Assembly (NCBI RefSeq): GCF_016865255.1
Contig: NZ_CP033381.1
Span: 3,658,001 to 3,722,000, forward strand
From: Methylomonas sp. LW13
GTDB taxonomy: Bacteria; Pseudomonadota; Gammaproteobacteria; Methylococcales; Methylomonadaceae
Direction: 5' to 3'
Length of the DNA stretch: 64,000 nucleotides
Made by a program: the position numbers and the translations under genes. Numbering within the stretch: the first letter of the stretch is position 1; the number at the start of each line of letters is the position of its first letter. This document shows, in pieces, positions 19,387 to 28,482 of the stretch. Under the pieces are notes generated by a model. The model did not search any database and was not told where the DNA came from. It saw only the letters and a program-made list of their open reading frames with translations.

Positions 19387-20592
19387 ATGAAAATCCTGGT
19401 GCTCAACGCCGGCAGTTCATCGGTTAAATACAGCTTATTCGAGATGTCTGATCGCTCGGTGCTGATCGCCGGCATCATCGAACGTATCGGCGAAGATGCC
19501 GCTAGCCATAGTTATGCGCTGGCGAATAATGACCGGACACGCGACGAAATCAATTGCCGCAACCATCAACAAGCCTTGCAGTTGCTGTTCGAAACGCTGG
19601 CCGCCTGCCGCGTGTTGAACGACCGCCGCGAACTGGCCGGCATTGGTCATCGGGTGGTACATGGCGGCGAACATTTTCGTGAACCAGCCTTAGTCGATGC
19701 GAAAGTGATGCAGCGCATTGCCGAAGTGATCCCATTGGCGCCGCTGCATAACCCTGCCAATCTGTTGGGGATTGAGGAAGCCATCCGGCAAATGGGCGAG
19801 ACACCGCAGGTGGCGGTATTCGACACGGCGTTTCATCTAACCCTGCCGGATTATGCCTACCGCTATGCCCTGCCCGAACATCTTTATACCGATCATGGCG
19901 TCAGACGTTACGGCTTCCACGGTACCTCGCACCGCTATGTTGCCGAGCAAGCCGCGCAGTATCTTGGCAAACCGTTGTCTGAGACCAATCTGATCACTTT
20001 ACACCTGGGTAACGGTGCCAGCGTCACCGCCATCCAAAACGGTCGAAGTATCGATACATCGATGGGTATGACGCCGCTGGAAGGTTTGATGATGGGCAGC
20101 CGCTGCGGCGACATCGATCCGGCCATCCATTTTTATCTAAGCCGCACGCTGAATTTGTCCAATGAGGCCATAGAAACCTTGTTAAACAAAGAAAGCGGCT
20201 GCAAAGGCGTTTGCGGCGAAAACGATATGCGGGCGATACACCGGATGGCGGAAGCCGGCGACGATCATGCCCGGCTTGCATTAGCGATGTACGCCTATCG
20301 CATCAAAAAATACATCGGCGCTTATTTTGCGGTGCTGGGCCGGGTCGATGCCTTGGTATTTACCGGCGGCATCGGCGAGAACGACGCTTGGCTGCGCGAA
20401 CACGTCTGTCTGGAAATGCAAATCTTCGGTATTGCCTTGGACCCGGAAAGAAACCAAAAACCGGTGAAACCATGCGACAACATCAGCCCAGCCAACGCCG
20501 GCGTGGCGATATTGGTGATTGCCACGAACGAGGAATTGGAAATTGCAATCCAGGCCCAGCAATGCCTGGAACAAAAGCACGCCTTAAATTAG
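19387..20592 (+). CDS. ackA: Acetate kinase
   Basis: Makes ATP and acetate from acetyl phosphate, completing the pathway begun by Pta. The 401-residue product has the signature starts VLNAGSSSVKYSLFE, FDTAFHLTLPDYAYRYALP (quoted as FDTAFHLTLP), HGTSHRYV, LHLGNGASVTAI, and FTGGIGENDAWLRE. Length is normal. It is the third gene of the pta operon. Confidence 0.97.
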   Translation: MKILVLNAGSSSVKYSLFEMSDRSVLIAGIIERIGEDAASHSYALANNDRTRDEINCRNHQQALQLLFETLAACRVLNDRRELAGIGHRVVHGGEHFREPALVDAKVMQRIAEVIPLAPLHNPANLLGIEEAIRQMGETPQVAVFDTAFHLTLPDYAYRYALPEHLYTDHGVRRYGFHGTSHRYVAEQAAQYLGKPLSETNLITLHLGNGASVTAIQNGRSIDTSMGMTPLEGLMMGSRCGDIDPAIHFYLSRTLNLSNEAIETLLNKESGCKGVCGENDMRAIHRMAEAGDDHARLALAMYAYRIKKYIGAYFAVLGRVDALVFTGGIGENDAWLREHVCLEMQIFGIALDPERNQKPVKPCDNISPANAGVAILVIATNEELEIAIQAQQCLEQKHALN

Positions 20593-20627
20593 CCGGCCGT
20601 AGGCGCAAACTACTAGGCGTTATCAAC

Positions 20628-20813
20628 TCAGCCGGGAATAAGTATTTCATCCCGTAGCTCAAAGAAACATTTCCGTAACATTTCAACCCTATGATCTCGT
20701 AAGCGGTCCGCGTCGCCCTTCGGGATTGTTACTGTCAGTTCGTTGTTTTCACCACGCTTCAAACGCAAATCTTCAAATAGGCCGCAAAAAAAACCAATGT
20801 GATAATATTGCAT
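20628..20813 (-). CDS. Possible 61-residue hypothetical protein, divergent from the zinc receptor
   Basis: The translated frame has a natural composition in its second half (LRLKRGENNELTVTIPKG, then DADRLRDHRVEMLRKCFFELRDE). It begins eight bases from the Zur-like palindrome. There is no ribosome binding site before the ATG at 20813 and I recognise no family, so it may be a decayed gene or chance. Confidence 0.25.
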   Translation of the reverse strand: MQYYHIGFFCGLFEDLRLKRGENNELTVTIPKGDADRLRDHRVEMLRKCFFELRDEILIPG

Positions 20814-20835
20814 TCATGTGTGTTACAATATAACA
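20798..20835. promoter_or_regulatory. Zur-like operator in the promoter of the TonB receptor
   Basis: TGTTACAATATAACA at 20821-20835 is an almost perfect palindrome matching the gammaproteobacterial Zur box core TGTTATAnTATAACA. It contains a TACAAT -10-like hexamer (20824-20829), so a bound repressor would block the promoter. A weaker TGTGATAATATTGCA at 20798-20812 may be a second half-occupied site. The genes downstream are of the zinc-starvation type. Confidence 0.6.
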
Positions 20836-20869
20836 TCTTTGCACATCTTTACTGACTGCTCTACTTCTC

Positions 20870-22900
20870 ATGAAAAAAACCGCTGCCCTAATTTTAATGT
20901 TGCCATCGCCGGTTTTGTTGGCCGAAGAACTTGCGATTCAAGCACTAGACGAAATTATCGTCACGGCACCGCTGCAAGATAAAAAATCGGACAGTCCGGT
21001 ACCGGTCACCGTGTTGAGCGACGACGATTTACGTATGAAGACCGGCCACAGCATCGGCGATACCTTAAAAAACGAATTGGGTATCAGCAGCCAATCTTTC
21101 GGCCCCGGCGTCGGCACCCCGGTGATACGCGGCCAGGCCGGCCCGAGGGTGAGAGTCTTGAGCAACGGCATCGGCAGCAATGATGTCTCGGCGATCAGCC
21201 CAGACCACGCCACCAGCGTCGAACCGCTGCTGGCGGAGCGCATCGAAGTCCTGCGCGGCCCGGCCACCCTACTCTACGGCAGCGGCGCGATGGGCGGCGT
21301 GGTTAACGTCATCGATAACCGCATCCCAGGCCGCCAGTTCGACAAGCTGGTAGGTGCGGCGCTCGAACAACGCTTCGATTCCACTTCCGATGAAACCAGC
21401 ACCACGATGAAAGTCGAGGGCGGCAAGGACAACATCGCTTACCACCTGGACGGTTTTTACCGCCACCGCAACAATCTGGACATTGGCGGCAGCGGCATAG
21501 ACACCGCTAAAGTGGCCATCACCGATCCCAGCTTGGCGATTGTCGACAACCCCAAAGGCTATCTAAACAACACCGGCGCCGAAGCCATCAGTGGCTCGGC
21601 CGGTTTATCTTGGATCGGCGCGCCCGGCTTTGCCGGCGTATCCATCAATAATATAAATAACAACTACGCCATCGCTCCGGACGGCACCGGCGACGAAACC
21701 GTCAGCATCGCGATGCGGCAAACCAAATACGATTTTAAGAGCGAACTGAACAATCCGTTCCGTTTCGCGAAAAGTCTACGCACCCGGCTGGGTTACACCG
21801 ATTACCAACACACCGAAATTGCCAACGGCGAGCCCGGCGCTTATTACACCAACCAGTCTTACGAAGGCCGCATGGAAATGGCTCACCAGGACCTGGGACC
21901 GTTGCGCGGCGTGGTGGGTTTTCAAGCCCAAACCAGCGACTTTAATGCGATCGAAAAACTCACCGGCGAAAGCATCGTCCCGCGTTCGGACATCAGCAGT
22001 TACGGTGTGTTCGCCGTGGAATCGTTCGATATTGGCGCGGTGACCTATCAACTCGGCACGCGCGTCGAACAAACCGATATTCGCCCGGACGGTTTCGCCA
22101 ATCTCAGCTACACGCCCGTCAGCGCGTCGGCTTCGGCCGTTTGGAAACTGGATAATCGCAACAGCCTGAACCTGGCGGTGACTCGTTCCTCGCGCGCGCC
22201 GCAGGTCCAAGAATTGCTGTCTGACGGCTATCACGACGCCACCCGCAGTTACGACAGAGGCGACCTGGGTTTAAGAGAAGAAACGGCCTACAACCTGGAT
22301 CTGGGTTACCGCTTCAAAACCGACTGGTTACGCGCCGAATTTGACTTATTCCACAACTGGGCCAGCGATTATATTTTCCAGCAACGCAGTGGTGAATTCG
22401 TCGATCAAGACGGCAATCCCTGCGTGGCGGATTGCGTGCCTTTGGTTACCAGCGGACAACACGACGCCATCTTCAAAGGTTATGAAGCCAAACTGATCAT
22501 GCCTATGATGGAGAACCAGGTCGGCTTATTGGAAATGACTTTATTCAGCGACTACACCCGCGGCGAATTTCTAAACGGCAGTGACGTACCACGTATGCCG
22601 CCCTTGCGCTACGGCCTGCAACTGGATTTCAACCGGGACAAATTATCCACCTATCTGCGCTTTACCCGAGCCGAATCTCAGCCCCATGCCGGCGATTTCG
22701 AAACCTCCACCGCGGGCTATTTCTTGCTGAATGTCGGCGCCAACTATCAGATCCAGGCCTATAAAGACGCCAAACTGATGGTGTTCGCCAAAGGTAACAA
22801 CTTGCTGGATCAAAACATCCGCAACTCGACATCTTACTTGCGAAACTTTGCGCCGGAAGCCGGACGCGGCGCGGAAGTAGGCTTTAGAGTCAGTTATTAG
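20870..22900 (+). CDS. TonB-dependent outer-membrane receptor, ZnuD-like (zinc uptake)
   Basis: A 676-residue receptor. A signal peptide (residues 1-18) is followed by a TonB box (EIIVTAPLQ), the plug domain to about residue 150 (VIRGQAGPRVRVLSNGIG, RIEVLRGPATLLYGSGAMGG), and a 22-strand barrel ending GAEVGFRVSY. The plug wording, including SNDVSAISPDHATSVEPLLAERIE (quoted as SPDHATSVEPLLAERIE), resembles ZnuD zinc receptors. A Zur-like box in the promoter and the zinc genes downstream support zinc as the substrate. A terminator follows, so it is a single-gene message. Confidence 0.85.
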   Translation: MKKTAALILMLPSPVLLAEELAIQALDEIIVTAPLQDKKSDSPVPVTVLSDDDLRMKTGHSIGDTLKNELGISSQSFGPGVGTPVIRGQAGPRVRVLSNGIGSNDVSAISPDHATSVEPLLAERIEVLRGPATLLYGSGAMGGVVNVIDNRIPGRQFDKLVGAALEQRFDSTSDETSTTMKVEGGKDNIAYHLDGFYRHRNNLDIGGSGIDTAKVAITDPSLAIVDNPKGYLNNTGAEAISGSAGLSWIGAPGFAGVSINNINNNYAIAPDGTGDETVSIAMRQTKYDFKSELNNPFRFAKSLRTRLGYTDYQHTEIANGEPGAYYTNQSYEGRMEMAHQDLGPLRGVVGFQAQTSDFNAIEKLTGESIVPRSDISSYGVFAVESFDIGAVTYQLGTRVEQTDIRPDGFANLSYTPVSASASAVWKLDNRNSLNLAVTRSSRAPQVQELLSDGYHDATRSYDRGDLGLREETAYNLDLGYRFKTDWLRAEFDLFHNWASDYIFQQRSGEFVDQDGNPCVADCVPLVTSGQHDAIFKGYEAKLIMPMMENQVGLLEMTLFSDYTRGEFLNGSDVPRMPPLRYGLQLDFNRDKLSTYLRFTRAESQPHAGDFETSTAGYFLLNVGANYQIQAYKDAKLMVFAKGNNLLDQNIRNSTSYLRNFAPEAGRGAEVGFRVSY

Positions 22901-22912
22901 AACGCTGAAACC

Positions 22913-22943
22913 GGCGCTGTTTTTTTCGACAGCGCCTTTTTTT
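22913..22943 (+). terminator. Terminator of the TonB receptor gene
   Basis: GGCGCTGT (22913-22920) pairs with ACAGCGCC (22929-22936), followed by seven T. Confidence 0.85.
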
Positions 22944-22955
22944 GGCCAAGCAAAC

Positions 22956-22971
22956 GCTACAATATATCATC
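22956..22971. promoter_or_regulatory. Second Zur-like box, upstream of the first COG0523 gene
   Basis: GCTACAATATATCATC matches GTTACAATATAACATC of the receptor promoter at 14 of 16 positions, including the TACAAT hexamer. It lies just after the receptor terminator and ten bases before the ATG at 22981. It would give the downstream operon its own zinc-controlled promoter with a very short leader. Confidence 0.5.
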
Positions 22972-22980
22972 CAAAACACC

Positions 22981-24198
22981 ATGACCCTCGCATCCGCACC
23001 AGCCAAACAACTCCCTGTCACCGTACTGTCCGGCTTCCTGGGTGCGGGTAAAACCACCTTGTTGAACCACATCCTCAACAACCGGGAGAATTTAAGAGTG
23101 GCCGTAATTGTCAACGACATGAGCGAGGTGAATATCGATGCGGCAACGGTCAAAAACCAAGTACAACTGAATCGTGGCCAGGAAAAACTGGTCGAAATGA
23201 GCAACGGGTGCATTTGCTGCACGCTACGCGAGGACTTGCTGATCGAGGTCGGCAACTTGGCCAAGGATGGCCGCTTTGATTACTTGGTAATCGAATCCAC
23301 CGGCATTGCCGAGCCTTTGCCGATTGCGGAAACCTTCACGTTTCGCGACGAACAGGGATTGAGTTTATCGGACATTGCCCGCCTGGATACGTTGGTGACC
23401 GTGGTGGACGCGGTCAACTTTATGCGCAATTACCTGGAAGCCTTGAGTTTAAAAGAAACCGGCGAATCACTCGGCGAAGACGACGCACGTAACGTCGCCG
23501 ATTTGCTGGTCGATCAAATTGAATTTGCCAATGTCATTCTGATTTCCAAAATAGATCTGATCGCCAGCGACGAGCTTATCAACCTAAAAGCGGTGTTACA
23601 CAGCCTCAACCCCAATGCGGAAATCCTCCCTATCGTGATGGGTCAGGTCGATTTACACAAAGTGCTCGACACTGGCCTGTTCGATTTCGAAAAAGCCGAG
23701 CAAGCCCCAGGCTGGTTAAAAGAATTGCGTGGCGAACATAAACCGGAGACAGAGGAATACGGCATAAGCAGCTTCGTTTACAGCGCCCGGCGCCCCTTTC
23801 ATCCGCAGCGTTTCTATGATCATCTGCACCACGGCGATTGGGATAACGGCACCTTGTTGCGTTCCAAAGGTTTTTTTTGGTTGGCATCGCGCCCTGATCA
23901 CGCCGGCAGCTGGTCACAAGCGGGCGGCGTGATGCACCATGGTTTGGCGGGTCGCTGGTGGGCGACAGTACCGCGCCAGGAATGGCCGCAAGACTATCTG
24001 CTGGACATCCAGTCACAATGGGCCGAACCCTACGGCGACTGCCGCCAAGAACTGGTGTTTATCGGTCAAAACCTCAATGCCGACCAAGTGCGCCGCGAAT
24101 TGGACGAGTGCCTGTTAACCGACGCCGAACTGGCAGCCGGCCCGGCAGTTTGGCGGCACTATCAAGATGAATTTCCGCAGTGGTTTGCCGATGGCTAG
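22981..24198 (+). CDS. COG0523 (CobW/ZigA) GTPase, zinc metallochaperone candidate
   Basis: A 405-residue G3E-family GTPase. It shows Walker A GFLGAGKTTL, the metal-binding CxCC motif in NGCICCT, the Walker B-like VIESTGIAEP, the G4-like SKIDL, and a C-terminal CobW_C domain with HLHHGDWD. Proteins of this long type (ZigA) deliver zinc to client enzymes under zinc limitation. The start is set at ATG 22981; a TTG at 22942 lies inside the upstream terminator. Its stop overlaps the next start by eight bases. It heads an operon that runs at least to the ZIP gene. Confidence 0.9.
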   Translation: MTLASAPAKQLPVTVLSGFLGAGKTTLLNHILNNRENLRVAVIVNDMSEVNIDAATVKNQVQLNRGQEKLVEMSNGCICCTLREDLLIEVGNLAKDGRFDYLVIESTGIAEPLPIAETFTFRDEQGLSLSDIARLDTLVTVVDAVNFMRNYLEALSLKETGESLGEDDARNVADLLVDQIEFANVILISKIDLIASDELINLKAVLHSLNPNAEILPIVMGQVDLHKVLDTGLFDFEKAEQAPGWLKELRGEHKPETEEYGISSFVYSARRPFHPQRFYDHLHHGDWDNGTLLRSKGFFWLASRPDHAGSWSQAGGVMHHGLAGRWWATVPRQEWPQDYLLDIQSQWAEPYGDCRQELVFIGQNLNADQVRRELDECLLTDAELAAGPAVWRHYQDEFPQWFADG

Positions 24199-24436
24199 CA
24201 TCGACAGCTATCTGCATATCATCGGCATTGCATTGTTGCTTATTCTGGCCATTGTCTTGCCCTTGATTGACAGACCGCCCACCAAACGTGTGCTGTCAAA
24301 ACTGTTTTTGACTGTGTTGGGGTTCATGCTGGCGCATTTTGCTACCCATGCCCTGCCGAACAAATTAGCCGGATTTATTTACAGTTCTCAGCACGAATAC
24401 CACTCGCTCAAAGCCAAAACACCCCATCGCACATGA
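24191..24436 (+). CDS. Small membrane protein between COG0523 GTPase and ZIP transporter
   Basis: An 81-residue protein with two membrane helices (about residues 8-26 and 38-55; IIGIALLLILAIVLPLI and LFLTVLGFMLAHFATH) and a polar histidine-containing tail (SSQHEYHSLKAKTPHRT). The ATG overlaps the end of the GTPase gene and the stop overlaps the ZIP start (ATGA), so all three are translationally coupled. Unknown function; the position suggests an accessory to zinc uptake. Confidence 0.7.
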   Translation: MASIDSYLHIIGIALLLILAIVLPLIDRPPTKRVLSKLFLTVLGFMLAHFATHALPNKLAGFIYSSQHEYHSLKAKTPHRT

Positions 24437-25218
24437 CTATCGCTATCAGCACTATGGCCGGCGCCATCGCGGCCTGTCTCGCCGTCAGCCTTTGCTCGTT
24501 GTCCAGCTTATTTGCATTGTGGTTGAAACCCGACACCTTGCATCGGGTAGTACCGTATCTAGTCGCGCTGGCAGTCGGCGTACTCCTGGGCGATGCTTTT
24601 ATTCATTTGATCCCCGATGCCATAGACCGCCACGGCAGTGTCAGCGATGTCTGCCTGACGGTATTAGTGGGTGTATTCGGTTTCTTTGTATTGGAAAAAT
24701 TGGTGCGCTGGCGGCACGACCATAATGTCGACAGCACGCCAACCGGTGGTGAGGTCATGCCATTGGCTAAAATGAATCTGATCGGCGATGCCATGCACAA
24801 CTTCGTCGACGGCATCTTGATTGCCGGCAGCTTTCTGGCCGATCCGGCACTGGGACTGACCACCACCTTGGCCATTATCGCCCACGAAGTCCCGCAGGAA
24901 CTCGGGGATGTTGGCGCCCTGCTGCGCGGCGGCTATGCACCCAAGCAAGCCGTACTCTACAACTTTTATTGCTCGCTGACCGTTTTGCCGGGAGCGATTT
25001 TTACCTTGTTACTCAGCCAGTTAGCCGAATCTTCCTTGTCGCTGCTGTTACCCATCGCTGCCGGCGGCTTTATTTATATCGCCGCCTCCGATCTGATTCC
25101 GGTATTACACGAACCATGCAGTTTTTCCAGCCTGAGCGGACAAACCGCCGCGTTTGGTTTCGGCATCGTGTTTATGCAATTCATCGTATTTTTCGAACAG
25201 TTCCTGATCGCTAGTTAA
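24433..25218 (+). CDS. ZIP-family metal transporter
   Basis: A 261-residue inner-membrane protein with eight hydrophobic helices. The binuclear metal site is visible in TM4 (GDAMHNFVDGILIAG) and TM5 (IIAHEVPQELGDVG). There is a short histidine-containing loop after TM3 (RWRHDHNVD). It should import zinc from the periplasm, acting after the TonB receptor. It starts within the stop of the preceding small gene. Confidence 0.93.
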   Translation: MTIAISTMAGAIAACLAVSLCSLSSLFALWLKPDTLHRVVPYLVALAVGVLLGDAFIHLIPDAIDRHGSVSDVCLTVLVGVFGFFVLEKLVRWRHDHNVDSTPTGGEVMPLAKMNLIGDAMHNFVDGILIAGSFLADPALGLTTTLAIIAHEVPQELGDVGALLRGGYAPKQAVLYNFYCSLTVLPGAIFTLLLSQLAESSLSLLLPIAAGGFIYIAASDLIPVLHEPCSFSSLSGQTAAFGFGIVFMQFIVFFEQFLIAS

Positions 25219-25227
25219 GGAGTTTTT

Positions 25228-25944
25228 GTGTTTGCTCGCATACCCTTTCGTCAATCATCCCCGTCGCCGTTAACCGGCCCCACATCCTTCCAGCCCGTTT
25301 CGTATCGGCCATCGACCCGCACCGTCGTCTCCACAAACTTTGTGGATTTGACGCGCATCTACGAGGACGAGGTGAACTTTTGCTTAATAGAACGACCATT
25401 GCCGGCCACCATTGAAGGCTTTATCTATCAAGCCCTGAAGCTATTCGGCCCCTTGGAACTCAGTCAGCCCGTCAATCCATCCGAATTCAACTATACAAAC
25501 CTGTGGCCCCAAGCCAGCCAACTCGATGGCTATGACACATGGCAGGCAGACATCGAACTATTGACGACGGCGTTCTGCGAACTATTCGAACTCAAGCAAG
25601 CCGGCTTGCGCCTAAGGACCTTGAAAACCGCCATGTGTCCGCGCTTTCACGTGGATAGAGTGCCCGCGCGGATGATTTGTAGTTACGGCGGCATCGGCAC
25701 CGAATGGCTACCGGAATATGCGCTGGATCGACGAAAACTGGGCATGGGCAGTGGCGGCCAGGATGACGCGCAGTCCGGTTTGATCGCCGACCAAACGGCG
25801 ATTCGGCGGATGCCCGCCTATGCCGTGGGTCTGATGAAAGGCGAAGCCTGGGAAGGTAACGAAGGCGAGGGTTTTGTGCACCGCTCCCCTACGCCAACGG
25901 CGGTGCAGCCGAGGCGCTTGGTACTGACGCTGGATATGCTGTGA
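25228..25944 (+). CDS. DUF1826 protein
   Basis: A 238-residue cytoplasmic protein with the features I associate with DUF1826: CPRFHVDRVPARMICSYGG near residue 137, TEWLPEY, LMKGEAWEGN, HRSP and RRLVLTLDM. The HVD and HRSP segments could bind metal or a 2-oxoglutarate-like cofactor, but no reaction is known. It starts with GTG after AAGGAG, nine bases past the ZIP gene. From memory, DUF1826 genes often sit beside Zur-controlled COG0523 genes in Pseudomonas, which fits this context. Confidence 0.78.
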   Translation: MFARIPFRQSSPSPLTGPTSFQPVSYRPSTRTVVSTNFVDLTRIYEDEVNFCLIERPLPATIEGFIYQALKLFGPLELSQPVNPSEFNYTNLWPQASQLDGYDTWQADIELLTTAFCELFELKQAGLRLRTLKTAMCPRFHVDRVPARMICSYGGIGTEWLPEYALDRRKLGMGSGGQDDAQSGLIADQTAIRRMPAYAVGLMKGEAWEGNEGEGFVHRSPTPTAVQPRRLVLTLDML

Positions 25945-25954
25945 GGGCGCGGCA

Positions 25955-27640
25955 TTGCTGATCAAATTAGCAGGCGGACACCTCTACGATCCCGCACAAA
26001 ACCGGCAAGGTGAATCGCACGATCTATTTATCCGTGATGGCGTAATCACAGCCGACCCGGGCCCCGACGCCAAGTTCGATCAGATATACGACGTATCCGG
26101 CCAGATTGTCATGGCCGGCGCGGTGGATATTCACAGCCATATTGCCGGCGGCAACGTCAACACCGCACGCCTGTTGTTGCCTGAACAACACCGTAATCAC
26201 ATGGAACGGCGCCTGCTTCATCCCTTCAGCACGGCGAAATGGTCGACCACCGACACCGGCTACCGCTACGCGCGCATGGGCTACACCACGGTGGTCGAAC
26301 CGGCCATGTTACCGGTCAATGCCTTGGACGTGCATTTGCAGATGGCCGATATACCCATCCTGGATACGGCCGCGCTAGCCATTCTGGGTAACGACGACTT
26401 GTTGTTGCGACTGATACGAGCCAAAGCCAGCCAAAACCAAATCAACGACTACGTAGCCTGGACTTTACACGCTACCCGCGCGCTGGGCTTGAAAGTCATC
26501 AACGCCGGTGGTGCCAACGCCTTTAAAAGCAATGCCCGCCAATTCGCTTTGGATGACATTGTCCCCGACTACGGCGTCAGCTCCCGGCAAATTCTGCAAA
26601 CCTTGCAAACTGCCGTATGCCAACTAGGCGTGCCACACCCGGTACATGTGCATTGCAACAACTTGGGTATTCCAGGAAATATCGAAACCATCATAGACAC
26701 CATGGCAGCCGCGCAAGGACTGCCTATGCATCTAGCCCACGTCCAGTTCTACGCCTATGGCAAGGACGGCAGCAAGGGCTTTTCCTCTGCAGCCGCGCAA
26801 CTTCTGGAAGCGTTCAACCGCCATCCGAATATCACCATGGATGTCGGCCAGGTGCTGTTCGGCCAGACCGTGACCATTTCCGGCGATGTCATCGCTCAAT
26901 ACAGCCGCCACGCGGATGCCAGCCCCAATAAATGGGTAATGTGGGACGCCGAGTGTGAAGGTTCCGGCGGCGTGGTGCCTTACCGATACCGGGAAGCCAG
27001 TTTCGTCAACACCTTACAATGGGCCATCGGCTTGGAGCTTTTTTTGCTTGCAGAAGCCCCGGAGCGTTTATTCTTTACCACCGACCATCCGAACGGCGCA
27101 CCGTTTACTGCCTACCCCGAATTGATCCGACTGTTGATGGACGCCGATTACCGCCAGGCCTATATGGCAGGCTTAAATCAAGAAGCGCTGGCGATGACCT
27201 TGTTGCCCAACCTCAAGCGCGAATTTACCTTAAACGAAATTGCCAGCATGACCCGCAGTGCTGCCGCAAAGTTATTGGGCTTGCATGATCGCGGTCATCT
27301 GGCGCCTGGGGCAATAGCCGACATTGCCGTCTACGACCCGGCGGGTATTGGCAGGTGCGATCCGATCACCGGTGCATTTACTACCCATCCCCAAGCAAAT
27401 ATCGCTGCCATGTTCGCCAATGCTGCTCTAATGTTTAAACACGGTGAACTAGTGGTGCAAAACGGCGTGGTCGTGGCGCGGCCAAGCGGCCGAGCTCAAA
27501 TGCTGCAACCCAATTACGATGCCCGCATCACGCGGACGGTGCAAGATCATTTCAACCGGTTCTACAGTTTGAAACTTAACAATTTCGCCATCAACGATGC
27601 CGACTTCGCAGAACGCCCCCGGTTTAGGGTGCACCGCTGA
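25955..27640 (+). CDS. FhcA/FmdA-like amidohydrolase paralogue in the zinc locus
   Basis: A 561-residue member of the formylmethanofuran dehydrogenase subunit A / formyltransferase-hydrolase subunit A family (amidohydrolase superfamily). The metal ligands appear intact: HxH in DIHSHIAGG, a lysine in [10 protein letters not shown], His in [10 protein letters not shown], His in [11 protein letters not shown], and Asp in [11 protein letters not shown]. In methylotrophs FhcA works in the FhcABCD complex that releases formate from formyl-tetrahydromethanopterin; here FhcB, C and D are absent and the gene lies in a zinc-starvation operon. TTG start 11 bases after DUF1826 with GAGGG upstream. It may be a low-zinc substitute for the main FhcA. 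Confidence 0.85.
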   Translation: MLIKLAGGHLYDPAQNRQGESHDLFIRDGVITADPGPDAKFDQIYDVSGQIVMAGAVDIHSHIAGGNVNTARLLLPEQHRNHMERRLLHPFSTAKWSTTDTGYRYARMGYTTVVEPAMLPVNALDVHLQMADIPILDTAALAILGNDDLLLRLIRAKASQNQINDYVAWTLHATRALGLKVINAGGANAFKSNARQFALDDIVPDYGVSSRQILQTLQTAVCQLGVPHPVHVHCNNLGIPGNIETIIDTMAAAQGLPMHLAHVQFYAYGKDGSKGFSSAAAQLLEAFNRHPNITMDVGQVLFGQTVTISGDVIAQYSRHADASPNKWVMWDAECEGSGGVVPYRYREASFVNTLQWAIGLELFLLAEAPERLFFTTDHPNGAPFTAYPELIRLLMDADYRQAYMAGLNQEALAMTLLPNLKREFTLNEIASMTRSAAAKLLGLHDRGHLAPGAIADIAVYDPAGIGRCDPITGAFTTHPQANIAAMFANAALMFKHGELVVQNGVVVARPSGRAQMLQPNYDARITRTVQDHFNRFYSLKLNNFAINDADFAERPRFRVHR

Positions 27641-27683
27641 TAAGCGGACGAACACAAAAATCCTGAATAATTCAGTTAAACTC

Positions 27684-28472
27684 ATGCTCCCTATCGAAGA
27701 CATTCAAGGCCGCCCTGACACACGGCGCATTGCCATCGACAAAGTCGGCATCAAAGACATTCTGCACCCGATCCGGGTCAAAGAGAAAAGTGGCGGCGAA
27801 CAGCGCACCGTTGCGCACTTTGCGATGTACGTCAATTTGCCGCACGACTTCAAAGGCACCCATATGTCCCGTTTTGTGGAAATCTTGAACGATCACGACC
27901 GGGAAATCAGCATTGCCTCATTTCCGGCGATGCTGCAGGACATGCTCGCCAAATTGGAGGCCGAATCCGGGTATATCGAGATGCGTTTTCCCTACTTCAT
28001 CGATAAAGCAGCGCCGGTCAGTGGCGTCCGCAGCTTAATGGACTATCAAGTCAGTTTTATTGGCGAAATCGATAACGCCGGCTGTCGCATCAAAGTGAAG
28101 GTGATTGTGCCGGTCACCAGTCTGTGCCCGTGCTCCAAGGAAATTTCCGAACGCGGCGCGCATAATCAACGCTCCCACGTCAGCGTGACGGTGGAGGCCC
28201 AGGCCTTTATCTGGCTGGAAGAACTCATCACCTTGGTCGAAGCGGAAGCCTCCTCGCAAATCTATGGCCTGTTGAAGCGCCCGGACGAAAAATACGTCAC
28301 CGAATACGCCTACGACCACCCCAAATTTGTCGAAGACATGGTGCGCGATGTAGCCGCCCGCTTGAACGCAGAGCCACGGATCATCAGTTACAGCGTCGAA
28401 TCGGAAAACTTCGAGTCTATCCATAATCACTCAGCTTATGCACTGATACAGCGTGTCAATTCCCCATCCTGA
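27684..28472 (+). CDS. folE2: GTP cyclohydrolase FolE2 (type IB)
   Basis: Makes 7,8-dihydroneopterin triphosphate from GTP, the first step to folate and methanopterin. The 262-residue product has the FolE2 fold. Signatures are [12 protein letters not shown] with the active-site cysteine, [10 protein letters not shown], and [14 protein letters not shown]. Unlike zinc-dependent FolE, FolE2 works with other metals and is a classic member of Zur regulons. Start ATG 27684 is the first methionine after the FhcA-like stop; an earlier in-frame start overlaps that gene. The next GTPase starts ten bases after the stop. Confidence 0.95.
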   Translation: MLPIEDIQGRPDTRRIAIDKVGIKDILHPIRVKEKSGGEQRTVAHFAMYVNLPHDFKGTHMSRFVEILNDHDREISIASFPAMLQDMLAKLEAESGYIEMRFPYFIDKAAPVSGVRSLMDYQVSFIGEIDNAGCRIKVKVIVPVTSLCPCSKEISERGAHNQRSHVSVTVEAQAFIWLEELITLVEAEASSQIYGLLKRPDEKYVTEYAYDHPKFVEDMVRDVAARLNAEPRIISYSVESENFESIHNHSAYALIQRVNSPS

Positions 28473-28482
28473 CGGAGGCCCT

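Larger units (their letters stand above)
20593..20869. other. Intergenic region upstream of the zinc-receptor gene
   Basis: It contains the promoter with Zur-like boxes (20798-20835) and, on the minus strand, a 61-codon open frame described separately. Confidence 0.6.
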
